5,778 nt of DNA from Gemmatimonadota bacterium (GCA_016209995.1 JACQVC010000013.1:1-5778); one strand, 5' to 3'. Counted from the stretch's first letter, positions 1 through 5,778 are shown. The notes: generated by a model from the letters alone, not told the origin. Translations and numbers: made by a program.

Positions 1-1180
1 CCGGGGGGCCGAGGAGTCGGGCGTTCGGGCGCCACCTGAGGTAGCGGGTCGCCAATCCCGCCATGGAGAGGGCAAGCGGCACCGTCTGCGAGTCACGCCA
101 CGGCTCGGGCGCAGTTGCCGCCCCGCGGCCCGCCTCCGCCAAACCCCGGCCGCCGACCTCCCATACACGCTCGTTGGCCGGAATCTGTGGATCCAACACG
201 GCAAACGTTTCGAGCACGGGCGAGGCGACCAGGCCAAACGCAAGCTCGACGTCCACGATGCGGAGCATCGGCCCCCGGAGAATACGCGCGGTCTCGAACC
301 AGAGTCCGCGAGTCGGGCGCCTGCCGTGGGTTCGCGGGTCCGCCATCCGCTCGGACAGCCGCTCCTCGGGAAGGGCATCGTAGACGATGCTCTGATACCT
401 GTCCGCTTGCGCCGCCAACCAGCCGAGCAGCCCCCGATACGCCGCCTCGTCGTCCGCGATCAATTCCTTGACCTGAAGGATCGGCCGGCTGCTCGCCGTC
501 TGTGTGCGCGATCCAACCACGACGTACCCGCTCGGTCGGCCACCGGGATCGTACACGAACGCCTGCCAGCGCGGCTCATCCAGGAAGGCCCACAGCCTGG
601 GCGTTCGCAGCAGCATGCCGTTGACCGACATCGCCGCGCGCCTGTGCAGCTCCGCGAGCGCGGCCCGATCCACGCGCAGCGCCGCGCGGACGCAGCTCCG
701 TTCCTCGTACTGCGGCAGCGCCACCGGGGGGAAGCGGTAACGATGCAGCTCGCCGGCCAGCGCGTATCCCAGCGGCTGATAGAACGACGCCCGCGCGGGG
801 TAGAGGACGGACAGCGCATCGCCGCGCGCGTGTGCGATGCGAAGGGCTTCTACGCAGATCCGCCGGCCCACACCTCGCCGCCGCTGATCCGGCGCGACGG
901 CGACGCCTGCCAAGCCCATGACCGGAAGCACGGAGCCGTGCATCGACATCTGAAAGGCGTAGGTGCGTAGGGCAGCGATCACACGGCCGCCGCGCTCCGC
1001 TACCCAGCACGACTCCAGCCCGCCGTAGCCGTTTCCTTCCCGAATCTCGCGCTCCCGCTCGCGCACGGACTTTCCGCGGGGGAACGCCTCGGCCCACAGC
1101 TCCGCGAGCGAGCGCACGTGATGCTCGCCGGCGGGAGCGAGAAGCTCGACACCCGTGTCGAGATCATGACCCACAGGCAT
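1..1180 (-). CDS. Eis-family GNAT N-acetyltransferase (3' end beyond window)
   Basis: An open frame of 393 codons starts at ATG 1180 and runs off the left edge without a stop. Residues 1-150 form a GNAT acetyltransferase domain with the acetyl-CoA pyrophosphate-binding motif GVAVAPDQRRRGVG at 92-105. It is followed by SFYQPLGYA at 132-140, whose Tyr134 matches the general-acid tyrosine of mycobacterial Eis. Residues 150-300 look like the second, degenerate GNAT domain, with Gly188, Arg192 and Trp197 in the conserved spacing. From Met305 a sterol-carrier-protein-2-like domain begins (MLRIVDVELAF). This three-part order is the Eis signature. Members are about 400 residues long, so only the extreme C-terminus is missing; in Eis the C-terminal carboxylate takes part in catalysis. 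Known Eis proteins acetylate amines of aminoglycosides, peptides or protein lysines; the substrate here is unknown. The start is supported by AAGG at 1187-1190, six bases upstream. The gene is divergent from the thiolase. Confidence 0.9.
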   Translation of the reverse strand, partial: MPVGHDLDTGVELLAPAGEHHVRSLAELWAEAFPRGKSVREREREIREGNGYGGLESCWVAERGGRVIAALRTYAFQMSMHGSVLPVMGLAGVAVAPDQRRRGVGRRICVEALRIAHARGDALSVLYPARASFYQPLGYALAGELHRYRFPPVALPQYEERSCVRAALRVDRAALAELHRRAAMSVNGMLLRTPRLWAFLDEPRWQAFVYDPGGRPSGYVVVGSRTQTASSRPILQVKELIADDEAAYRGLLGWLAAQADRYQSIVYDALPEERLSERMADPRTHGRRPTRGLWFETARILRGPMLRIVDVELAFGLVASPVLETFAVLDPQIPANERVWEVGGRGLAEAGRGAATAPEPWRDSQTVPLALSMAGLATRYLRWRPNARLLGPP

Positions 1181-1186
1181 GTCGTA

Positions 1187-1190
1187 CCTT
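1187..1190 (-). promoter_or_regulatory. Ribosome binding site of the Eis-like gene
   Basis: On the minus strand AAGG lies six bases before the ATG at 1180, which is good Shine-Dalgarno spacing. It favours this start over the nearby ATG at 1167, which is in another frame. Confidence 0.5.
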
Positions 1191-1203
1191 ACTCGGAAGT
1201 CGG

Positions 1204-1220
1204 GGCGCGCGCTACGCGCC
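1204..1220. repeat. Inverted repeat in the divergent intergenic region
   Basis: GGCGCG (1204-1209) and CGCGCC (1215-1220) are perfect inverted copies separated by five bases. The repeat sits in the 106-base gap between the Eis-like gene and the thiolase, upstream of the Eis-like ribosome binding site. It could be a hairpin in that leader or an operator for a dimeric regulator. Because it is made only of G and C in a GC-rich genome, it may also be chance. Confidence 0.3.
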
Positions 1221-1250
1221 GCGGCCTCCGTCGCGCCCCCGTCCTCGCGT

Positions 1251-1279
1251 TTGACCCCGGAGCAGCACTAAGCCATTCT
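1251..1279 (+). promoter_or_regulatory. Candidate sigma70-type promoter of the thiolase gene
   Basis: TTGACC (1251-1256) matches five of six bases of the -35 consensus. CATTCT (1274-1279), at 17-base spacing, matches three of six bases of the -10 consensus. Transcription would start at about 1286-1287, essentially at the thiolase ATG. The -10 is weak, and this was judged by eye only. Confidence 0.3.
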
Positions 1280-1286
1280 CAGTACC

Positions 1287-2558
1287 ATGCGAGCCTCTAT
1301 CGTCGCCGGGTGGCGTACGCCGTTCTGCAAGGCCGGCACCGCGCTCAAGGATCTGACCGCCATCGATCTGGGGAAGCTGGCGGTTCGTGAGCTGATCGCG
1401 CGCAGCGAGATCGACCCGCACGAGGTCGATCAGCTCATCTTCGGGACCGTCGTCCACAATCCGCACGCCCCGAACATCGCGCGTGAGGTAGGACTCGCAA
1501 CGCTGCCCAAGAGCGTTCCTGCCTTCACGGTGTCACGCCAGTGCGCGTCGGCGAACCAGGCGATCACGAGCGCGGTCGATCTCATCGAGCGGGGATACGC
1601 GCGCGTCGTCATCGCGGGTGGCGCCGAGTCGCTCTCACACATCCCGATCACGGTGAGCGACCCGCTCGCGCAGTCTCTGACCCGCGCGGCCAAAGCCAAA
1701 TCCGTGGCGGGCCGCGTCGGGGCGTTCCGCGGGCTGCGGCCACGGGACCTGTTGCCCACACAGCCGCAGATCGCGGAGCCCACGACGGGCGAGAGCATGG
1801 GCGAGGCGGCCGAGCGCATGGCGAAGGAGAATCGCATCAGCAGGCAGGCTCAGGATGAATGGGCCTTGCGCTCTCATCGACTCGCCGCGCAGGGAACGTC
1901 GGATGGGCGGCTGCTGACCGAGATCGCGGCGGTGTACGTGCCGCCGGACTACCAGGTCTCAGACCGCGACAACGGCATTCGCACCGACACCAGCCTCGAG
2001 GCGCTCGCCCAGCTCAAACCCGTGTTCGACCGGAAATTCGGGAGCGTGACGGCCGGCAGCGCATCGCCCATCACGGACGGCGCGTCCGCCCTGCTGCTCA
2101 TGTCCGATGAGGCCGCCGGCGCGCTGGGCTACCAACCACTGGGTCACGTCGTTAGCTACGCGTACACCGCGCTGGACCCCGGCGCCCAGCTGCTCCAGGG
2201 CCCGGCCTACGCCGCCCCGATCGCGCTCGACCGAGCCGGCGCGACCATGGAGGACATCGACCTCATGGAGATGCACGAGGCGTTCGCCGCGCAGGTGCTC
2301 TCCAATCTGCAAGCGATGGAATCGGCGGAGTTCGCGGAACGCGAGCTGGGCCGCACAAAGCCCGTTGGTCATCCTCCGCTGGAGAGCATCAATGTGATGG
2401 GCGGCTCGATCGCCATCGGCCACCCGTTCGCGGCCACGGGCGGCAGGATCACCATGACGCTGCTGAACGAAATGCGGCGCCGGAACGCGGGGCTAGGACT
2501 GATCACGGTTTGCGCCGCCGGCGGCATGGGGTTCGCGATGGTCGTCGAGGCGGCGTAG
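1287..2558 (+). CDS. fadI: Acetyl-CoA acyltransferase (FadI/HADHB-type thiolase)
   Basis: A complete 423-residue thiolase that cleaves 3-ketoacyl-CoA with CoA to acetyl-CoA and a shortened acyl-CoA, the last step of beta-oxidation. All catalytic elements are visible: nucleophile Cys86 in SRQCASANQAI, His330 in MHEAFAAQ, His379 in GGSIAIGHPFAATGG, and Cys409 in CAAGGMG. The wording of these motifs (GHPFAATG, CAAGGMG, CASANQA) is that of FadI and the beta subunit of mitochondrial trifunctional protein, not of the biosynthetic PhaA/AtoB group. A basic insertion at about 131-160, between the nucleophile loop and the ESMGEAAERMA segment, matches the region where trifunctional-protein beta subunits carry their membrane-contacting segment. 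Length is close to E. coli FadI (436). No FadJ (hydratase/dehydrogenase) gene is adjacent. No Shine-Dalgarno is obvious before ATG 1287; the nearest GGAG is 24 bases away. The family is clear; chain-length preference and partner are not. Confidence 0.93.
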   Translation: MRASIVAGWRTPFCKAGTALKDLTAIDLGKLAVRELIARSEIDPHEVDQLIFGTVVHNPHAPNIAREVGLATLPKSVPAFTVSRQCASANQAITSAVDLIERGYARVVIAGGAESLSHIPITVSDPLAQSLTRAAKAKSVAGRVGAFRGLRPRDLLPTQPQIAEPTTGESMGEAAERMAKENRISRQAQDEWALRSHRLAAQGTSDGRLLTEIAAVYVPPDYQVSDRDNGIRTDTSLEALAQLKPVFDRKFGSVTAGSASPITDGASALLLMSDEAAGALGYQPLGHVVSYAYTALDPGAQLLQGPAYAAPIALDRAGATMEDIDLMEMHEAFAAQVLSNLQAMESAEFAERELGRTKPVGHPPLESINVMGGSIAIGHPFAATGGRITMTLLNEMRRRNAGLGLITVCAAGGMGFAMVVEAA

Positions 2559-2590
2559 GGCCGCTCGTCCACTCCCAAACCACATTCCTT

Positions 2591-2596
2591 TATGAT
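2591..2596 (+). promoter_or_regulatory. Candidate -10 element (TATGAT) before the oxidase gene
   Basis: TATGAT matches five of six bases of the -10 consensus and lies in the 58-base gap between the thiolase stop and the oxidase start. At 17-base spacing the -35 position holds TCCACT (2568-2573), a poor match. It could give the oxidase its own transcript starting near 2603; read-through from the thiolase is equally possible. Confidence 0.3.
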
Positions 2597-2611
2597 ATCC
2601 GCCGCCGGATA
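2596..2611 (+). promoter_or_regulatory. Small hairpin overlapping the oxidase ribosome binding site
   Basis: TATCCG (2596-2601) pairs perfectly with CGGATA (2606-2611) around a four-base loop. The right arm contains most of GGATAGG (2607-2613), the likely Shine-Dalgarno for the oxidase ATG at 2617. On a transcript that includes both arms, such as read-through from the thiolase, the hairpin could mask the site. A transcript starting near 2603 would lack the left arm. Confidence 0.3.
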
Positions 2612-2616
2612 GGCCC

Positions 2617-4128
2617 ATGGGCGAGCGAAACTCTAAGCCACGTGCTACGGGGCGGCGTTGGGCAGCGGCTGCCGCGGCGGCCCTGCTCGCTCTCGGCCTC
2701 TACGCGAGCACGTTCGTCGTCTCCTACGCGGACCTGCTCCGCAGCGATGACCCGCTCCTCGCGATGGACGTTGCCCGACTCGCGCCCGCGCGCGTCGCGC
2801 GCGTCGAGGAGATCCGCAGCGTCGAACAGCTTCAGGCCGTGCTGCGCGAGGCGAGGGCACAAGGGCTCAAGGTGTCGATCTCCGGCAGCCGGCACAGCCA
2901 GGGAGGTCAGAGCTACCGCGAGGGCGCGGTCGTGCTGAACATGCGGGGGTTCAACCGCATCCTCGTGGTCGATCCGGCGGCCCTGACGGTCACGGTCGAG
3001 AGCGGCGCCACCTGGGACGAGGTGCAGCGGGCCATCGCGTCGCACGGCCTCGCGATCAGGGTGATGCAGTCCTCGAACATCTTCACCGTGGGCGGCACAC
3101 TGAGCGCCAACGCGCACGGGCGCGACATCGATGTGACGCAGGTGGTCGAGGTCGTCGAGCGCTTCCGCTTGCTGCTGGCTGACGGCAGCATCGTCGAAGT
3201 CAGCCGGCAGGAGAACCCCGAGCTGTTCTCGCTGGTCATCGGCGGATACGGCCTCTACGGCGTGATTCTCGACGTCACGCTGCGGGTCACGCGCGACGAG
3301 CTGTACGAGCAGCGGTCGGTCTCGATGGACTACACCGATTTCCCCGCCTACTTCGCTCAACAGGTCAAACCGGACCGCGAGATCGCGCTCGCGCTCGCGC
3401 GTCCGTCGATCGACCCGGATCCGCAGTCCTTCCTGAGGGAGATCGTGGTGGTGACCTGGCGGCGCGCCGGTTCGGGGCAGACCGGCACCTTCGAGCTTAC
3501 CGAGGAGCAGCACGTCCTCCGTGACAAGTTCTTCCTGGGGCTCTCGCGCCGGTATGACTGGGCGAAGGCGCTCCGCTGGACGTTGCAAAAGAGGATCGAG
3601 CTGGGAGCCGGTGAGGCCCGCATCGTATCGCGCAACAACGCGATGCGCCCGCCGCTCGCGCCGCTGGAGCTGCTCGAGTACCGCTCCCCGCGCGACACGG
3701 ACATCATCCAGGAGTACTACGTCCCGACCGAGACCTTCATCCCGTTCCTGGATCGCTTCCGCGAGATCCTCCTCGCCGGCGATATGAACGTCTTGAGCTC
3801 GACCGTGCGTTACGTGACGCCGAATGCGATTCCAGCGCTCGCGTACGCGCCGCGCGGCGATGTATTCGCGGTGATCCAGATGAGCAACGTCGGGCTGTCC
3901 ACCGCGGAGCAGGCGCGCGCCGCGGCTGTGACCCGGCTGCTCGTGGATGCGGCGCTGGACCACGGCGGCACGTACTATCTGACCTACCAGCTCTACCCCA
4001 CGCCCGCACAGCTGCAGCGCGCGTATCCCAACGCGTGGCACGCCTTCGAGCGCAAGCGGTTCTACGACCCGGATGAGCTTTTCACCAGCCAGTTTTACGA
4101 GCGCTATGGCCACACCGAGCCACGCTGA
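2617..4128 (+). CDS. Membrane-anchored or exported FAD-linked oxidase (VAO/PCMH fold)
   Basis: A complete 503-residue flavoprotein. Residues 1-14 are basic (GRR at 12-14), followed by a hydrophobic helix at about 15-37, so the protein is anchored or exported. The FAD_binding_4 (PCMH-type) domain follows: VSISGSRHSQGG at 86-97, with His93 in the place where VAO-family oxidases such as alditol oxidase bind FAD covalently; SGATWDEVQ at 129-137; TVGGTLSANAHGRD at 157-170; and GGYGLYGVILDVTLRV at 209-224. The C-terminus has FYDPDELF (482-489), resembling the terminal F-x-P-x-x-L-F motif of sugar-acid lactone oxidases (gulonolactone/arabinonolactone type). The family oxidises alcohol or lactone groups and passes electrons to O2 or a membrane acceptor; the substrate cannot be read from sequence. 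The start is supported by GGATAGG seven bases upstream. The 3' end overlaps the next gene by 23 bases, suggesting coupling. Confidence 0.85.
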   Translation: MGERNSKPRATGRRWAAAAAAALLALGLYASTFVVSYADLLRSDDPLLAMDVARLAPARVARVEEIRSVEQLQAVLREARAQGLKVSISGSRHSQGGQSYREGAVVLNMRGFNRILVVDPAALTVTVESGATWDEVQRAIASHGLAIRVMQSSNIFTVGGTLSANAHGRDIDVTQVVEVVERFRLLLADGSIVEVSRQENPELFSLVIGGYGLYGVILDVTLRVTRDELYEQRSVSMDYTDFPAYFAQQVKPDREIALALARPSIDPDPQSFLREIVVVTWRRAGSGQTGTFELTEEQHVLRDKFFLGLSRRYDWAKALRWTLQKRIELGAGEARIVSRNNAMRPPLAPLELLEYRSPRDTDIIQEYYVPTETFIPFLDRFREILLAGDMNVLSSTVRYVTPNAIPALAYAPRGDVFAVIQMSNVGLSTAEQARAAAVTRLLVDAALDHGGTYYLTYQLYPTPAQLQRAYPNAWHAFERKRFYDPDELFTSQFYERYGHTEPR

Positions 4129-4319
4129 GCCGTCCGGTTCTCGCCCTGAGCGCTGGCGCTACGTGCTGGCCGCGATCGTTTCCGCGCTCACGGCGGCTGT
4201 GGTCTATCTGTTTGGCTACGAGCCTCCATACCGGGGCTTGCTCGTCACCGAGCCGACGCGCTCGCTGGTGGATCTCAGATCAACCGGTCCTGGCCAAGCA
4301 GCTTCGCGACACATCGTAA
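4106..4319 (+). CDS. Small single-helix membrane protein, apparently frameshifted
   Basis: ATG 4106 lies inside the oxidase gene. The frame encodes a polar N-terminus, one hydrophobic helix at about residues 19-37 (YVLAAIVSALTAAVVYLFG) and a short tail EPPYRGLLVTEPTRSLVDL. Third positions are mostly G or C up to codon CTC at 4274-4276. After that the same frame switches to A/T-ending codons and becomes Arg/Pro/Ala-rich. Skipping one base, A4277, enters a frame that continues DQPVLAKQLRDTS and stops at TAA 4317-4319, giving a sensible 70-residue protein that ends before the convergent thioesterase gene. The uncorrected frame would run to 4492 and overlap that gene by 131 bases. I read this as one small gene with a one-base insertion, either an assembly error or a real inactivating mutation. 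I do not recognise the family. Its overlap with the oxidase suggests an accessory role at the membrane. Confidence 0.5.
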
Positions 4320-4328
4320 GTGTGTACG

Positions 4329-4353
4329 CGAGGGGACCTCGTCCAGCCCCTCG
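4329..4353. terminator. Hairpin between convergent genes, possible two-way terminator
   Basis: CGAGGGG (4329-4335) pairs perfectly with CCCCTCG (4347-4353) around an 11-base loop. It lies just after the small gene's inferred stop on the plus strand and just after the thioesterase stop on the minus strand, where a shared terminator is expected. Neither side has a T-run, so it is not a classical intrinsic terminator. Confidence 0.35.
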
Positions 4354-4361
4354 AATCCCCT

Positions 4362-4856
4362 CTACTCGAACTCACTCTGGAGCTGGACTCGCAGCTCGCG
4401 GCGGCGCTCGCCCTCACGAAACCGCTGGCGATCCTCCTCGCTTTCCAGCAGCAGGCGCGGGACCGGCACCGGCCGGTGCTGTGCGTCGATAGCCACGAAG
4501 GTGAGGTAACAGGTGTTGGTGTGGCGCTTCTCGCCGGTGAACACGTTCTCGGCCTCGACCCGGACCCCGACCTCGATCGACGTCCGACCCACGTAGTTCA
4601 CCCGTGCGTGACAGGTCACCAGCTCCCCCGCATGGATCGGCTCCTTGAAGTCCACACGGTCGATGGAAACCGTCACGCACGGCCCGCCGGCATGCCGCAT
4701 GGCGGCCACGGCCGCGACGCGGTCCATCAGCGAGAGCACGACGCCGCCGAACACGTGTCCGAGGTTGTTCACGTGCTGCGGCATCATCAGCTCCGAGATC
4801 GACGCCTCGGACGCGCGCGGGCTCTTGCTCGTCGGTCCGCCCATGGCTGGCGTCAC
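4362..4856 (-). CDS. Hotdog-fold acyl-CoA thioesterase (YciA/ACOT type)
   Basis: A complete 164-residue single-hotdog protein that hydrolyses acyl-CoA to free acid and CoA in the cytoplasm. The diagnostic segment HVNNLGHVFGGVVLSLMD (28-45) matches the N-x-x-G-x-x-FGG-x-x-L-x-x-MD pattern of YciA and BACH-type thioesterases; Asn30 and Asp45 fall in the usual active-site positions. It is followed by VTVSIDRVDFKEPIHAGE (61-78) and NYVGRTSIEVGVRVEAEN (87-104), both typical of the family. The C-terminal 30 residues are charged (Arg/Glu-rich) and probably helical. The start chosen is GTG 4856, which overlaps the upstream gene's TGA as GTGA and has TGGGG a few bases before it; ATG 4844, four codons in, is the alternative but has no visible ribosome site. 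The overlap implies translational coupling to the HupE-like gene. Substrate chain length cannot be told. Confidence 0.9.
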   Translation of the reverse strand: MTPAMGGPTSKSPRASEASISELMMPQHVNNLGHVFGGVVLSLMDRVAAVAAMRHAGGPCVTVSIDRVDFKEPIHAGELVTCHARVNYVGRTSIEVGVRVEAENVFTGEKRHTNTCYLTFVAIDAQHRPVPVPRLLLESEEDRQRFREGERRRELRVQLQSEFE

Positions 4857-5778
4857 GCGCCCCAGACGGCGGGCAGCCGGTCCAGGAGCCAGAGCATCGC
4901 GAGCGTGCCCAGCGCATAGCCCACGACCGGCTCCAGCCGCGGCACGAGACCGCGCGCGGTCGCGCGCAGGACCTGGTTCACCGTGACGAGCGCGGTCACG
5001 AACACGAGCTGACCGGCCTCGACGCCCAGGTTGAAGAACAAGAGCACCGACGGGATGTCGCTGCTGCGCAGCCCGATCTCGCCGAGCGCGCCGGCGAAAC
5101 CCAAGCCGTGCAGCAGCCCGAAGACGAACGCCACGAGCCAGGGCTGCCGGTGCACGAGGTGCACATGACCACGATGTCCGGTAACGATCTCACGTGCGAG
5201 TAGCACGATCGAGAGCGCGATCGCGGCCTCGACCGGCCCCCGCTCGACCGGAACGTATCCCAGCACGGCCGCGGCCAGGGTGATGCTGTGCGCCACCGTG
5301 AACGCGGTGACCGTCTTCACGAGTGGCCAGAGACCCCGCACAAGCAGGAGGAGCCCGAGCACGAACAGGAGGTGATCGATCCCGAACAGAATGTGCTCGC
5401 CGCCGAGCACGAAGTACCGGCCCGCGAGGCGGCCCGGCGAGCCGGCACCGGCGCGTAGATCCGCCAGCCGAATCGGGACCGCGCGACCGTCGCCGCGAAA
5501 ATACGCCGACGCGTCCGTCCCGTCGCTCCAGCGCGCGAGCACGACCACGCCGGCCAGGGCCCACGGTAGGGTCAGGACGTCGTCGAACGTGAGCACCCGC
5601 TCGCACTCGAATGCAAAGCCAGCCACTACGCGGAGGCCGACCGCTTCGGGCGCCAGCGGAACGCAACCCTGCGGCAGCACGCGACTCACGTCCAGAATCG
5701 GCGGCACCTTGCTATCGACGATGGACAGCAGGTAGCGCCGCTCACCCAGCTCGTCCAGGAAGACGCGGGCCACGGACG
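4853..5778 (-). CDS. HupE/UreJ-like polytopic membrane protein (5' end beyond window)
   Basis: The frame is open from the right edge to TGA 4853-4855. The first possible internal start, GTG 5773, falls in mid-domain, so the true start and a likely signal peptide lie outside; residue numbers here count from that GTG. Residues 1-118 form a soluble, probably periplasmic domain with Cys37 and Cys57 placed for a disulfide. From 120 onward the protein has about six hydrophobic segments: 120-147, 151-173, 181-198, 211-231, 241-267 and 282-302. Signature motifs of the HupE/UreJ_2 family are clear: GEHILFGIDHLLFVLGLLLL (125-144), AFTVAHSITL (157-166), FGLLHGLGFAGALGE (218-232) and FFNLGVEAGQL (246-256). 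His127, Asp133, His134, His162 and His222 are candidate metal ligands, and the loop at 199-209 adds four histidines. Relatives are proposed nickel or other metal permeases, but many members are uncharacterised. The gene overlaps the downstream thioesterase by four bases. Confidence 0.88.
   Translation of the reverse strand, partial: SVARVFLDELGERRYLLSIVDSKVPPILDVSRVLPQGCVPLAPEAVGLRVVAGFAFECERVLTFDDVLTLPWALAGVVVLARWSDGTDASAYFRGDGRAVPIRLADLRAGAGSPGRLAGRYFVLGGEHILFGIDHLLFVLGLLLLVRGLWPLVKTVTAFTVAHSITLAAAVLGYVPVERGPVEAAIALSIVLLAREIVTGHRGHVHLVHRQPWLVAFVFGLLHGLGFAGALGEIGLRSSDIPSVLLFFNLGVEAGQLVFVTALVTVNQVLRATARGLVPRLEPVVGYALGTLAMLWLLDRLPAVWGA

Noticed and set aside
63..970. Plus-strand open frames opposite the Eis-like gene, and other minus-strand frames at 460-819 and 576-1097.
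   Set aside because: They are rich in Arg, Ala, Pro and Ser and lack motifs, while the third minus-strand frame reads as a full Eis-family protein.
2590..4113. A 507-codon open frame on the minus strand, antisense to almost the whole oxidase gene.
   Set aside because: Its translation is rich in Arg, Glu, Asp, Val, Leu and His with no recognisable motif. Long antisense frames of this kind arise from strong G/C third-position bias. The plus-strand oxidase has clear family motifs throughout.
4271..4282. Programmed +1 frameshifting at CTC-AGA.
   Set aside because: It superficially recalls CTT-AGG sites, but there is no stop codon, upstream ribosome-site-like stimulator or downstream structure that I can identify. 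A sequence error or mutation is simpler.
4320..4492. Extension of the small membrane-protein frame to the stop at 4490-4492.
   Set aside because: Codons after 4276 lose the G/C-ending pattern, the product becomes low-complexity Arg/Pro/Ala, and it would overlap the convergent thioesterase by 131 bases.
4320..4919. A 199-codon plus-strand frame opposite the thioesterase.
   Set aside because: It is a shadow of the thioesterase gene, whose hotdog motifs are unmistakable; the plus-strand product has no family features.
5190..5666. A 158-codon minus-strand frame overlapping the HupE-like gene.
   Set aside because: It is Arg/Ala/Gly-rich and lies in a shifted frame of a gene with clear membrane segments and family motifs.
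1..5778. CRISPR arrays, tRNA genes, insertion-sequence ends, phage or toxin-antitoxin genes, tandem repeats.
   Set aside because: I saw no regularly spaced repeats, cloverleaf sequence, transposase motifs or paired small toxin-like genes on either strand.

Overview
This is a GC-rich, gene-dense bacterial window. Codon third positions are mostly G or C, intergenic gaps are short, and two pairs of neighbouring genes overlap. The proteins suggest an aerobic, soil- or sediment-type bacterium with an active fatty acyl-CoA metabolism. Nothing in the sequence fixes a phylum. I see no tRNA, rRNA, insertion sequence, integrase, CRISPR array or phage gene, so it reads as ordinary chromosome.

Layout from left to right. 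(1) Positions 1-1180, minus strand: an Eis-type GNAT N-acetyltransferase whose last residues lie beyond the left edge. It is easy to miss because its frame has no stop inside the window. (2) Positions 1181-1286: a short divergent intergenic region with an inverted repeat and a candidate promoter. (3) Positions 1287-2558, plus strand: a complete thiolase of the FadI/HADHB type. (4) Positions 2617-4128, plus strand: a membrane-anchored or exported FAD-linked oxidase of the VAO/PCMH fold with a probable covalent flavin histidine. (5) Positions 4106-4319, plus strand: a small single-helix membrane protein that starts inside the oxidase gene and is apparently interrupted by a +1 frameshift near 4277. 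(6) Positions 4320-4361: a short convergent junction with a hairpin. (7) Positions 4362-5778, minus strand: a two-gene operon of a HupE/UreJ-like polytopic membrane protein (its 5' end cut by the right edge) followed, through a 4-base GTGA overlap, by a hotdog-fold acyl-CoA thioesterase.

How the genes may work together. The thiolase (last step of beta-oxidation) and the thioesterase (release of free acid from acyl-CoA) both act on acyl-CoAs, but they lie in different transcription units on opposite strands, so a shared pathway is only an inference. The oxidase and the small membrane protein overlap on the same strand and probably form one unit at the cell envelope. The HupE/UreJ-like gene has no hydrogenase or urease gene in view. 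I found no convincing new multi-gene system. The most useful points for follow-up are the broken or frameshifted small gene, the envelope-located flavin oxidase, and the coupled HupE-like/thioesterase pair.
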